Under the pieces are notes generated by a model, which did not search any database, was not told where the DNA came from, and was given only the letters and a program-made list of their open reading frames with translations. From positions 1 to 32,892 of the forward strand of contig NZ_JANUHA010000031.1 of the NCBI RefSeq assembly GCF_024753255.1: a stretch of DNA of 32,892 nucleotides. Direction: 5' to 3'. Shown here in pieces: positions 1 to 7,572 of this stretch (positions are counted from its first letter, which is position 1; every line of letters begins with the position of its first letter). The stretch comes from Massilia agri. GTDB lineage: Bacteria > Pseudomonadota > Gammaproteobacteria > Burkholderiales > Burkholderiaceae_D. Both the position numbers and the translations under genes were made by a program.

Positions 1-113
1 ATTGCCGCTCGCACCATTCGCACCGCGGATCATGCAGTTCGTCGCGCACCCCGCGCACGCGTGCATACGCGGCGCTATGCTGTCCTCATCGACCCACCGA
101 ACGGAGACGCAGG

Positions 114-1193
114 ATGAAGAAAGCATGGCTGTTCATTGGCGCGCTATTGGTATCCGCCCTTGTCCCGGCGCAGGAAGCCGACCCTTACGCGAAATCGCGC
201 GCCATCATCGAAGACCTTGGACGCATCGTGGCGCCAACCGGGGTGCAGGATTCGTACAAGACGACGATCGGCGGCGTCGAGCAGTGGCTGAACGTGCGCG
301 GGCAAGACCGCGACAACCCCATGATCCTGTTCGTCCACGGCGGCCCGGCTGCGCCCGTGACGCCGACGATGTGGCAGTTCCAGCGGCCGATCGAGGAATA
401 TTTCACGGTGGCGAACTGGGACCAGCGGGCCTCGGGCAAGAGCTATGGCGAGACCGATCCGGCGAAAGTGGCGGACACGATCCGCATCGAGCGCTACGTC
501 AAGGATGCGATCGAGGTGGCCGAGCACCTGAAGGTGCGCTACGGCAAGCGCAAGCTGATCCTGATGGGCCACAGCTGGGGAACGGTGGTCGGCATGCAGG
601 CCGCGCTCGAGCGCCCCGACCTGTTTTACGCCTATGTCGGCATCGGCCAGGTGTTGAACGTGCGCGAGAACGAACGCCTCAGCTTCGACTATGCCTTCGA
701 ACGCGCGAAACGCGAGAACAATGCGCAGGCGGTCAAGGAGATGGCCTCGATCGCGCCCTACCCGGGCGACCAGCCTATCACCCGCGAGCGCATCATCATC
801 GCGCGCAAGTGGCCGCAACACTACGGCGGCTTGAGCGCTTACCGCAGCGAATCCGGCTACTACTTCCGCGGCCCCCTGCTCTCGCCCGAATACACGCCCA
901 GGCAGGTGAAGGACATCGACAAGGGCAATGTGCTGACCCTGGGCCGGGTGCTGCCCGCCTTCCTGGACGTCGACTTTTCACGGGTGGCGCGCTTCCCCAT
1001 CCCGGTCGTGATGTTCCTGGGGCGGCACGACTACACGACGCCCACCGCGCCGACGGTGGCATGGATGGACCAGGTGGACGCGCCCTACAAGCGCGTGGTC
1101 TGGTTCGAGCGTTCCGCCCACATGGTGCCGTGGGAGGAGCCCGGCAAGCTTCTCGTCAGCCTGCTCGAGGTGGTCAGGCCGCTGGCGAAATGA
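114..1193 (+). CDS. Exported alpha/beta hydrolase, proline iminopeptidase-like (peptidase S33)
   Basis: Serine hydrolase of 359 residues with an N-terminal signal peptide (about residues 1-20, MKKAWLFIGALLVSALVPAQ), so probably periplasmic. The alpha/beta hydrolase core is complete: oxyanion-loop HGGP (75-78), an NWDQRASGKS segment (101-110) like the DQRGxGRS motif of proline iminopeptidases, nucleophile elbow GHSWG with Ser154, acid Asp306 in GRHDYTTP and catalytic His336 in SAHMVPWEEP. The ATG follows a GGAG at 103-106. An X-Pro aminopeptidase or esterase activity fits the family, but the substrate cannot be read from sequence. The 3' end overlaps the convergent acetyltransferase gene by 20 bp, so the two transcripts are antisense there. 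The first 113 bases of the window hold no recognisable gene or strong promoter. Confidence 0.88.
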   Translation: MKKAWLFIGALLVSALVPAQEADPYAKSRAIIEDLGRIVAPTGVQDSYKTTIGGVEQWLNVRGQDRDNPMILFVHGGPAAPVTPTMWQFQRPIEEYFTVANWDQRASGKSYGETDPAKVADTIRIERYVKDAIEVAEHLKVRYGKRKLILMGHSWGTVVGMQAALERPDLFYAYVGIGQVLNVRENERLSFDYAFERAKRENNAQAVKEMASIAPYPGDQPITRERIIIARKWPQHYGGLSAYRSESGYYFRGPLLSPEYTPRQVKDIDKGNVLTLGRVLPAFLDVDFSRVARFPIPVVMFLGRHDYTTPTAPTVAWMDQVDAPYKRVVWFERSAHMVPWEEPGKLLVSLLEVVRPLAK

Positions 1194-1821
1194 TCGCTTC
1201 CAGCTCGGCCGCGATTTGCCCGGCCAGCTGGTGGATGTGGAAGCCGTCGACGAAGCCGTGGTGGGCCTGCACCGAGAAGGGCAGCTCCAGCTGGCCTGCG
1301 CCGGCCTCCTTGAACCTGCCCCAGGCGAAGGACGGGATGTCTGGCTGCTTCAGCGAAGCGATCGGGTGCTGGATCGCGGTGAAGGCCAGCCAGGGGATGC
1401 AGGTGACGAACACCTGTTCCTTGGCCTGCAATGGCGTGCGCGCGGCGTACTCCATGTTCAGCGCCTCCATGTTGCTGGCCTCCTCGCGCGCCGCGATGCC
1501 GCGCGCGACGAATTCGCGCAGGTCATCGCTCCAGTCGAACTGGGCGAAATTCAGGTCATTGTGCTGGTTGATCACCGTGAAGGACGGGATCAGGCGCTCG
1601 ATGCGGATCACTTCGCCGTCCAGGATCCGGTAGCGGAAGTTCTCGACCTTCAAGACCGCACGCAGGACAGCGCACAGCAGCACGTGGAAGGGCGCCAGTC
1701 CTTCCTGTTTGCACCAGGGCCGGAAGTCCGGCAACGCGAGCGGGAAGCAGATGTTCACCGCCGCGCTGTCCATCGCATCGAACAGCGCAAACCGGTCGCG
1801 CCGGCGTTCGAACTTCTCCAT
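1174..1821 (-). CDS. Chloramphenicol acetyltransferase-like (CAT fold) acyltransferase
   Basis: Protein of 215 residues, the normal CAT size less about a dozen N-terminal residues. The diagnostic active site HHGFVDG (187-193) holds the catalytic second His188 and the structural Asp192, followed by FH as in classical CATs. Upstream segments also align by eye with type-A CAT (FRYRILDGEVIRI, 62-74; FVTCIPWLAFTAI, 138-150). Family members acetylate chloramphenicol through a trimer with active sites at subunit interfaces, but chromosomal homologues often have no proven drug substrate, so resistance should not be assumed. The ATG lies 9 nt after the permease stop, and its GAGG ribosome site sits between that stop and the ATG, so translation is probably coupled to the permease. 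Confidence 0.85.
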   Translation of the reverse strand: MEKFERRRDRFALFDAMDSAAVNICFPLALPDFRPWCKQEGLAPFHVLLCAVLRAVLKVENFRYRILDGEVIRIERLIPSFTVINQHNDLNFAQFDWSDDLREFVARGIAAREEASNMEALNMEYAARTPLQAKEQVFVTCIPWLAFTAIQHPIASLKQPDIPSFAWGRFKEAGAGQLELPFSVQAHHGFVDGFHIHQLAGQIAAELEAIISPAA

Positions 1822-1830
1822 GCCGGCCTC

Positions 1831-3297
1831 TTACTGCTGCTTGTTCAGGCGGCTGTGGCGCACGCTGTACAGGAAGTAGGTCGCCACCGCCACCGCCATC
1901 CAGATGAAGAAGACGCGGAAGGTGGCCGGCGACAGGTCCTTCATGATGTACAGGCAGGCCAGCACCGACAGGCCCGGAATCACGTAGGGGCCGAAAGGCA
2001 CGCGGAACTGGCCCGGCTCGCCGCGGCCCTGCTTGGCGCGGATCACCGGCACCGCGATCGAGACCACGATGAAGGCGGTCAGCGTGCCCATGCTCACCAT
2101 GTCCCACAGGAAGGTCGCGTCGACCAGGCCGGCCACCGCGCCCACCACCAGGCAGACGATGACGGTATTGCTGGTCGGGGCCAGGGTGCGCTTGTTCACC
2201 TTCTGGAAGGTCTTCGGGATCAGGCCGTCGCGGCTGATCGCGTACAGGATGCGGGTCTGGCCGTAGATCGTCACCAGGGTCACCGAGAACACCGAGACCA
2301 CGGCGCCCGCCGACAGCACCAGCGCCGGCCAGGCCTGGCCGGTCACGTTCTGCAGGATCACCGACAGGCCGGCCTCCTGGCCCGCGAACATGTGCGAAGG
2401 CTGGGCGCCCATCGCGGCCACGGCCACCAGCAGGTAGAAGGCGGTCACGATCAGGAGCGCGGCCAGGATGCCGATCGGGACGTTGCGGCGCGGGTTGTTG
2501 GTCTCTTCGCCGGCAGTGGCAATGGTGTCCAGGCCGATGAAGGAGAAGAACACGGTGCCGGCGGCGGCGGTCACGCCGGCCATGCCCACGTAGCCGCTGT
2601 CGGCATCCGGATTGAAGAAGGGGGTGAAGTTGGCGGTGTCGAAACCGGTGAAGGCGATCACCGCGAAGAAGACCAGGATGGCCAGCTTGACCAGCACCAT
2701 GATGGCATTGGTGGTGGCCGATTCCTTGGTGCCGCGCACCAGCAGCAGGCAGCACATCGCGACCAGGATCACCGGCGGCAGGTTGAAGTTACCGGGTGTG
2801 AAATGGACGTTGTGGTGATCGGACACGAACATCGGCGAACGCAGGTGGGCCGGGATCTCCCAGCCGAAGGCATTCAGGAGGAAGTTGTTCAGGTAGTCGG
2901 ACCAGCCGATCGCCACCGCGCTCCCCGCCAGCCCGTATTCGAGCAGCAGGCAGGCCGCAACGATGAAGGCGGCAAACTCGCCCACGGTCGCATAGGCGAA
3001 GGAATAGGAGGAACCCGCGGCCGGCACCCGGCCCGCCAGTTCGGCGTAGCACAGCGCGGTCAGGCCGGCGGTGAGCGCAGCCAGCAGGAAGGACAGGATC
3101 ACGGCCGGACCGGCCTTCGGCACCGCTTCGACCATGGTGAAGAAGATGCCGGTGCCGATGGTGGCGCCGACGCCGATCATGGTCAGCGGGAACAGGCTGA
3201 GCGAGCGTTGCAGGCCACCGCCTTCCGTGGCCTCCCCGTCATGGTGACGGTCAGCTGTTTTGGTACGGATCAGCTTTTGGCCCAGGGTCAGATTCAC
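1831..3297 (-). CDS. APC-superfamily amino acid permease (cationic amino acid transporter type)
   Basis: Inner-membrane transporter of about 488 residues with roughly 12 hydrophobic segments. The first helix carries GVGATIGTGIF, the APC substrate- and ion-binding signature, followed by the YAELAGRVPAAGSSYSFAY segment typical of YfnA/CAT-type permeases; the protein ends in a short basic tail. The chosen start is the GTG at 3297, because AAAGGA lies 6 nt upstream on the minus strand and the protein then begins V(M)NLTLGQKL, the usual N-terminus. An in-frame ATG at 3345 has a poorer ribosome site. The reading frame stays open far upstream through hmp on the other strand, which is a GC-rich artefact. 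It is first gene of a two-gene unit with the CAT-like gene. Substrate is unproven. Confidence 0.88.
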   Translation of the reverse strand: MNLTLGQKLIRTKTADRHHDGEATEGGGLQRSLSLFPLTMIGVGATIGTGIFFTMVEAVPKAGPAVILSFLLAALTAGLTALCYAELAGRVPAAGSSYSFAYATVGEFAAFIVAACLLLEYGLAGSAVAIGWSDYLNNFLLNAFGWEIPAHLRSPMFVSDHHNVHFTPGNFNLPPVILVAMCCLLLVRGTKESATTNAIMVLVKLAILVFFAVIAFTGFDTANFTPFFNPDADSGYVGMAGVTAAAGTVFFSFIGLDTIATAGEETNNPRRNVPIGILAALLIVTAFYLLVAVAAMGAQPSHMFAGQEAGLSVILQNVTGQAWPALVLSAGAVVSVFSVTLVTIYGQTRILYAISRDGLIPKTFQKVNKRTLAPTSNTVIVCLVVGAVAGLVDATFLWDMVSMGTLTAFIVVSIAVPVIRAKQGRGEPGQFRVPFGPYVIPGLSVLACLYIMKDLSPATFRVFFIWMAVAVATYFLYSVRHSRLNKQQ

Positions 3298-3364
3298 GGC
3301 ATGTCCTTTGGTGGCGCGGTTAACAGGCTCGGCGGCGTTAATCATCCGCCAATCAAAACCTGCG

Positions 3365-3370
3365 ATTATA
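3365..3370 (-). promoter_or_regulatory. Candidate -10 box for the permease gene
   Basis: The minus strand reads TATAAT here, about 68 nt before the GTG start. The best -35 at 17 bp (TTCGGC, 3388-3393) is poor. The upstream NsrR-like site at 3408-3430 lies close enough that NO-responsive control of the permease is possible, but this is inference. Confidence 0.45.
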
Positions 3371-3407
3371 GGGGCTGTTGAGTCTGTGCCGAAAAATAGT
3401 TTGCTTA

Positions 3408-3430
3408 AACATGCATTTGTTGAGCATCTT
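3408..3430. promoter_or_regulatory. NsrR-like operator 1 upstream of hmp
   Basis: An 11-1-11 imperfect inverted repeat: AACATGCATTT, G, TTGAGCATCTT. It follows the known NsrR consensus (AAGATGYATTT-N-AAATRCATCTT), with the left half strong and the right half weaker. It is immediately upstream of TAGAAT (3434-3439), a plausible hmp -10, so bound repressor would block RNA polymerase. The nsrR gene is not in the window. Confidence 0.7.
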
Positions 3431-3489
3431 TGATAGAATGGCTGCGTCCGCACGAATCCCAGTCCGTCCGGACCATTTTTTCGGCTATA

Positions 3490-3512
3490 AACATGCATAA
3501 TTAATGCATCAA
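3490..3512. promoter_or_regulatory. NsrR-like operator 2 upstream of hmp
   Basis: A second 23-bp site with the same 11-1-11 geometry: AACATGCATAA, T, TAATGCATCAA. Both cores read ATGCAT and the dyad is nearly perfect. It ends 16 nt before the hmp ATG and just before the ribosome site AAGGA (3514-3518). The spacing between the two site centres is 82 bp. Confidence 0.7.
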
Positions 3513-3528
3513 TAAGGACAACACCATC

Positions 3529-4713
3529 ATGATCTCGACCGCTTCCCGTCCCTATATCGACGCTTCCGTTCCCGTGCTGCGCGAGCATGGCCTGAGCATC
3601 ACCAGGACCTTCTATGCCAGCATGTTCGCCGCCCACCCGGAGCTGAAGAACCTGTTCAATATGGGCAACCAGGCCAGCGGCGCACAGCAGCAGTCGCTGG
3701 CCTCGGCGGTCTTCGCCTATGCGGCGAACATCGGCAATGCGGCCGCGCTGGGACCGGTCGTGAGCCGCATCGTGCACAAGCACGCCTCGGTGGGCATCCG
3801 CGCCGACCACTACCCGATCGTCGGCCACCACCTGCTGGGCGCGATCAAGACCGTGCTGGGCGATGCCGCCACCGAGCCGCTCCTGAAAGCCTGGGAAGAG
3901 GCCTATACCTCGCTGGCCCGCCTCCTGATCGATGCGGAAGCGAAGATGTACCTTGAGGCAGGCGTGCAGCCGGGCGCGACCCGCCCGATGCGCGTACTGG
4001 ACGTGGTGCGCGAGAGCGAGAACGTGATCGCGATCCGCCTCCAGCCCGAAGGCGGCGCCCTGCCTCCCTTCAAGGCCGGCCAGTACGTGAGCGTGGCGGT
4101 GGACTTCCCTGACGGCCATCGCCAGCTGCGCCAGTACAGCCTCTCGGACGCGCCGGGCAAGGACGCGATGCGCATCTCCGTCAAGCGCGAGGATGGCGGC
4201 GCCCACCCGGCGGGCGAGGTCTCGACCTGGCTGCACGCCAACGTGAAGGCGGGCGACGTGCTGCAGGTGAGCCACCCCTTCGGCGACTTCCTGCCGGATA
4301 CCGAATCGAACGAGCCGGTGGTGCTGCTGTCGGCGGGCATCGGCATCACGCCGATGATCGCGGCCCTGAACCGCATCGCGGCGGTTGCCCCGGAGCGCCG
4401 CGTGATCTTCGCCCATGCGGCGCGCAACAAGGCCCACCACGCGCACCAGGCTGACGTGGCGGCGGCGCAGGCACGCATGCCGCACCTGCACGTCGTCACC
4501 TTCCACGAGGAAGGCGAGGAAGCGAATGTCCTGAAAGGGAAGATGGAACTGGCGCGCCTGCCTTCGTGGCCGCGCGGCGAGACCGACGTCTACCTCTGTG
4601 GCCCCCTGCCCTTCATGCAGGCGCAGTGGAAGGCCCTGCTGGAGGCCGGCGCCCCGGTAGGCAAGCTGCACCGCGAAGTCTTCGGTCCGGACCTGCTGGA
4701 CAACCTGCTGTAA
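3529..4713 (+). CDS. hmp: Flavohemoglobin, nitric oxide dioxygenase
   Basis: Cytoplasmic enzyme of 394 residues that oxidises NO to nitrate using O2 and NAD(P)H. The globin domain (about 1-145) keeps the key residues at the same numbers as E. coli Hmp: Tyr29 (B10), Gln53 (E7) and proximal haem ligand His85 (in HKHASVG). The FAD-binding domain (about 150-255) has RQYS at 201-204. The NAD-binding domain has GIGITPM (270-276) and CGPLPFM (357-363), and the C-terminus HREVFGPDLL is characteristic. AAGGA lies 10 nt before the ATG. Two NsrR-like operators lie upstream, so induction by nitrosative stress is expected. A hairpin follows the stop. It is divergent from the permease gene. Confidence 0.97.
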   Translation: MISTASRPYIDASVPVLREHGLSITRTFYASMFAAHPELKNLFNMGNQASGAQQQSLASAVFAYAANIGNAAALGPVVSRIVHKHASVGIRADHYPIVGHHLLGAIKTVLGDAATEPLLKAWEEAYTSLARLLIDAEAKMYLEAGVQPGATRPMRVLDVVRESENVIAIRLQPEGGALPPFKAGQYVSVAVDFPDGHRQLRQYSLSDAPGKDAMRISVKREDGGAHPAGEVSTWLHANVKAGDVLQVSHPFGDFLPDTESNEPVVLLSAGIGITPMIAALNRIAAVAPERRVIFAHAARNKAHHAHQADVAAAQARMPHLHVVTFHEEGEEANVLKGKMELARLPSWPRGETDVYLCGPLPFMQAQWKALLEAGAPVGKLHREVFGPDLLDNLL

Positions 4714-4717
4714 GCCC

Positions 4718-4741
4718 ATGCTTCGGCGCCGGCCGAAGCAT
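4718..4741 (+). terminator. Perfect hairpin after hmp
   Basis: ATGCTTCGGC, loop GCCG, GCCGAAGCAT: a perfect 10-bp stem starting 4 nt after the hmp stop. There is no T-tract, so it may be a weak terminator, a processing or stability hairpin, or part of an attenuator with the next hairpin. Confidence 0.5.
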
Positions 4742-4762
4742 CGCGGCCGGCAAGCGCATACA

Positions 4763-4789
4763 GTCTCGCCATGCTTGAACTGGCGAGAC
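4763..4789 (+). promoter_or_regulatory. Hairpin covering the ribosome site of the DUF6058-like gene
   Basis: GTCTCGCCA (4763-4771) pairs perfectly with TGGCGAGAC (4781-4789) across a 9-nt loop. The 3' arm contains GGCGAG, the only Shine-Dalgarno-like sequence before the ATG at 4794. In the mRNA the ribosome site would be paired, which suggests translational control or low basal translation. No experimental support. Confidence 0.45.
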
Positions 4790-4793
4790 CCGC

Positions 4794-5390
4794 ATGGAAC
4801 TGATCCACTACCTCAACCAACACTTCCTCACCCACGCACAGCTGCTGGCACGCTGCGCCCTCGAACCGGGCCAGCTGCAGCAGTGGCAGGCGCGCCGCAT
4901 GATGCCGCGCGCCTCCTATCGCCTGCGCCTGGGCATCCTCTGCGATTCCTTCTTCGGCGAGCACCGCGAACAGGTAGCCGCCGACTACTACGCCAAGGGC
5001 TACGTCTCCTGGGTCGACGTCCTGCAGTCGGTGGACGGCGAGCCTGAGGCCTTTGCCGTGTTCGCAGGGCGCTACCGCGCGCGCCTGGAGCAGCTTGCGA
5101 CGTCAGGGTTCGACCTTCCCGGCCGGCTGGCGGAGGAAGCCCACCTGGCCGCCGAATGGGGGCACTTCCTCGACGGTACGTATGGACTGTGCACGGTATC
5201 CGGCCTGCCGGAAGACATTGCGGCCAAGGAGCTGGCCATCACCTTGATCCGGGAAGCGAATGGCGGCGCACAGCTGCGGCGCTGCGTCGACCTGCTCGAC
5301 AGCGCCAGCAGTCCCTTCGCCCCGCACGAAGTGGCGCGCAGCTCGCGCCACCGCTACGTGGACGAGATGCGCCGGGTGCACGGCCTGTAG
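4794..5390 (+). CDS. DUF6058-like protein of unknown function
   Basis: A soluble protein of 198 residues with no signal peptide or membrane segment. The N-terminus (LIHYLNQHFLTHAQLLARC) and the phrase MMPRASYRLRL followed by SFFGEHREQ and DYYAKGYVSW resemble proteins I recall as DUF6058, sometimes labelled natural-product biosynthesis-related; this match is from memory and tentative. The first 50 residues have the look of a helix-turn-helix with a recognition segment around 28-45, so a regulatory role is possible but unproven. It lies 80 bp after hmp on the same strand, behind two hairpins, and its stop is 1 bp from the convergent lipoprotein gene. Confidence 0.75.
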   Translation: MELIHYLNQHFLTHAQLLARCALEPGQLQQWQARRMMPRASYRLRLGILCDSFFGEHREQVAADYYAKGYVSWVDVLQSVDGEPEAFAVFAGRYRARLEQLATSGFDLPGRLAEEAHLAAEWGHFLDGTYGLCTVSGLPEDIAAKELAITLIREANGGAQLRRCVDLLDSASSPFAPHEVARSSRHRYVDEMRRVHGL

Positions 5391-5391
5391 A

Positions 5392-6261
5392 TCAGTCCAG
5401 CAGCTGCACGCCCTTGCCGCTGATGCTGCTCTGCACCGGCTGCCCATACACCCGGATGCCGCCGGAACCGCCGCCATGGGCGACCAGCGACCCCTTCACG
5501 GTGGCGCGGATGCCGCCCGAACCGGACGAGACCAGGTCGGCTTCCTGGGCCGACAGCGCGGCCAGGTCGACGCTGCCCGAGCCGGAGACGCGCGCGTTCA
5601 GCGAACGCACGCGGCCGGCCGCCTGCAGCACACCCGATCCGGAGACCTGCACACGCGCATAGTCGCCCTGCACGTCGCCGACGTTCATGCGGCCGGAGCC
5701 GCTGACGCCCAGGTCCGCACTGGCGCTGCGCAGCTCACCCGCATCGAGGGTGCCGGAGCCGCTCACCCGCGCGTTCAGGCTCTCGACCTTCCCCGCCAGG
5801 CGGATCTGTCCCGAACCGCTCTTGTGCACGTCCAGGGGCGCGCCGGCAAGCTCGCTCACCACGACCTTGCCGGCGCCGCCGGCACGCACCTCGGACAGGC
5901 GCGGTGTCGTATAGACGACGCGCATCGGGGTCTTGCTGCGCAGGAGGCGGTCGCCCGTGACCAGGAGCGTGTTGCCGCGCGCCTCGGTACGGATATAGGG
6001 CAGCAGGTTGCTGTCGGCTTCCACTACCAGCGAAGGCGCCTGGCCGACCCGCACCTCGACCTGCATCGCGCCGCCGGTCTCCAGCCTGCCATGCGTCCCC
6101 ACCGTGCGCTCGTCGCGCGCCGCCACGCCGTTGCCCTCCACGACATCGTTGCTGAAGACCGAACGCATATGCACATCGCCATTGTCCGGCACGACGATGA
6201 TCGCGCAGCCACCCAGGGTGGCGAGGGCGGCGGCGGTAGCGAGGGCAAGAAGCGTGCGCAT
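5392..6261 (-). CDS. Lipoprotein with DUF2807 (putative auto-transporter adhesin, head GIN) domain
   Basis: Protein of 289 residues. The signal peptide ends in a lipobox, LATLGGC, with the lipidated Cys19; the following A and I do not give an Asp inner-membrane retention signal, so outer-membrane anchoring is expected. The mature part is a repetitive beta-structure: SGSG occurs about every 20-25 residues (for example SGSGQI, SGSGTL, SGSGRM, SGSGVL, SGSGSV), as in the right-handed beta-helix of DUF2807 proteins. Their function is not established. The ATG follows AGGA 8 nt upstream. The upstream gap (6262-6383) contains a small dyad, GTGATG (6280-6285) with CATCAC (6292-6297), of unknown role. 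Confidence 0.88.
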   Translation of the reverse strand: MRTLLALATAAALATLGGCAIIVVPDNGDVHMRSVFSNDVVEGNGVAARDERTVGTHGRLETGGAMQVEVRVGQAPSLVVEADSNLLPYIRTEARGNTLLVTGDRLLRSKTPMRVVYTTPRLSEVRAGGAGKVVVSELAGAPLDVHKSGSGQIRLAGKVESLNARVSGSGTLDAGELRSASADLGVSGSGRMNVGDVQGDYARVQVSGSGVLQAAGRVRSLNARVSGSGSVDLAALSAQEADLVSSGSGGIRATVKGSLVAHGGGSGGIRVYGQPVQSSISGKGVQLLD

Positions 6262-6383
6262 GGAGATATCCTGTGGTTGGTGATGAAGTAGCATCACTGT
6301 AATCACCACGCCGGACCCGCGCCCACGGTCTGCGACAGGCTGCAGAAAATGGTGGATGAGCTGCGGCAGGGAGGAGGGAGCGA

Positions 6384-7502
6384 TCAGCGCTGGCCGAGCC
6401 GCGTGCTGCCGAACAGCTCCTTGTACTCGCGCGGCTGCGAGCGCCAGTACTGCGGCGGGGCGAATGCCTGCTCGCCCAGCTCGGCCGCCGCATGCCAGGG
6501 CCAGCGCGGATCGTAGAGCATGGCGCGCGCCAGCCCCACCACGTCGGCCTGGTCCTGCTGCAGGATCGCTTCCGCCTGCCGCGGTTCGGTGATCAGGCCG
6601 ACGCCGATGGTCGGCAAGCCCGTTTCCCGCTTGATGCGTTCGGCGAAGGCGATCTGGTAGCCCGGCCCGACCGGGATCTTCTGCTGCGGCGACAGGCCAC
6701 CGCTGGAGACGTGCATGAAGTCGCAGCCGCGTGCTTTCAGTTCCAAGGCGAAGCGCACGCTCTGCTCGATCTCCCAGCCGCCCTCGACCCAGTCGGTGGC
6801 CGAGATGCGCATGCCGACCGCCATCTCCCGCGGGACGGCGGCGCGTACCGCGTCGAAGACCGCCAAAGGAAAGCGCATGCGGTTCTCCAGCGAACCGCCG
6901 TAGTCGTCCTCGCGCCTGTTCGACAAGGGAGAGAGGAACTGGTGCAGCAGGTAGCCGTGGGCGCCATGCAGCTCGATGCCGTCCAGGCCGAGGGCATGGG
7001 CGCGTTTGGCAGCCGCCACGAAGCCTTCCCTGATGCGCGCCAGGCCGTCCGCATCCAGCGCCAGCGGCACGGTTTCCCCTTCCGCGTGCGGCACGCTCGA
7101 TGGCGCGACGGTCTGCCAGCCGCGCGGCTGGCCGGGCGGAATGTTGGCCCCGCCCTCCCACGGCACCTCGCTCGAGGCCTTGCGGCCGGCATGGGCCAGC
7201 TGGACGGCGATCCTGATGGGCGAGTGGCGGCGCATGGCGCGGATGACGGGCGCCAGCGCTTCCTGGTGGGCATCCAGCCACAGGCCCAGGTCGTCGGGTG
7301 AGATGCGGCCCTCGGGCGTGACGGCGGTCGCTTCGATGATGAGCAGGCCGGCGCCGGACAGGGCGAGGTTGCCGAGGTGGATCATGTGCCAGTCGGTGGG
7401 AAAACCGTCGACGGCGGAATACTGGCACATCGGCGCGATGGCGATGCGGTTGAACAGTTGCAGGGGGCCCAGGGTGACTGGGGAGAAAAGCTTGCTCGAC
7501 AT
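6384..7502 (-). CDS. Old Yellow Enzyme family NADH:flavin oxidoreductase (YqjM/NamA class)
   Basis: FMN-dependent ene-reductase of 372 residues, the YqjM-like length. The N-terminal APMCQYSA has Cys26 and Tyr28 at exactly the positions that define the thermophilic-like (YqjM) subclass. HGAHGYLLHQFLSP (179-192) supplies the substrate-binding pair His179 and His182, and YGGSLENR (201-208) is a family signature. Members reduce activated C=C bonds, quinones and nitro compounds with NADPH; many respond to electrophile stress. The physiological substrate is unknown. GGAGG precedes the ATG. No regulator lies next to it; the upstream neighbour astE is on the same strand, 70 bp away. Confidence 0.94.
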   Translation of the reverse strand: MSSKLFSPVTLGPLQLFNRIAIAPMCQYSAVDGFPTDWHMIHLGNLALSGAGLLIIEATAVTPEGRISPDDLGLWLDAHQEALAPVIRAMRRHSPIRIAVQLAHAGRKASSEVPWEGGANIPPGQPRGWQTVAPSSVPHAEGETVPLALDADGLARIREGFVAAAKRAHALGLDGIELHGAHGYLLHQFLSPLSNRREDDYGGSLENRMRFPLAVFDAVRAAVPREMAVGMRISATDWVEGGWEIEQSVRFALELKARGCDFMHVSSGGLSPQQKIPVGPGYQIAFAERIKRETGLPTIGVGLITEPRQAEAILQQDQADVVGLARAMLYDPRWPWHAAAELGEQAFAPPQYWRSQPREYKELFGSTRLGQR

Positions 7503-7530
7503 GAGGCCTCCGCTTGGCGCAAAGGCCTCA
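7502..7530 (-). promoter_or_regulatory. Hairpin reaching the start codon of the Old Yellow Enzyme gene
   Basis: On the minus strand TGAGGCCT (7530-7523) can pair with AGGCCTCA (7509-7502), a perfect 8-bp stem with a 13-nt loop. The 3' arm includes the A of the ATG and part of the GGAGG ribosome site. It could limit initiation, or act as a weak end structure for the upstream ast transcript. No T-tract. Confidence 0.35.
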
Positions 7531-7572
7531 GTCTAGTGCAGCGCGGATTTCGGTGCTGCGAGCTTGAAGAAG

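Noticed and set aside
1174..1821. Acquired antibiotic-resistance gene (catA/catB)
   Set aside because: No mobile element or base-composition change around it, and the N-terminus is shorter than in resistance CATs; a chromosomal CAT-like enzyme is the safer call.
3298..4719. Long minus-strand open frame joined to the permease (962 codons)
   Set aside because: It lies antisense to hmp, has low-complexity Arg/His/Ala-rich translation, and the permease has a clear GTG start with ribosome site at 3297.
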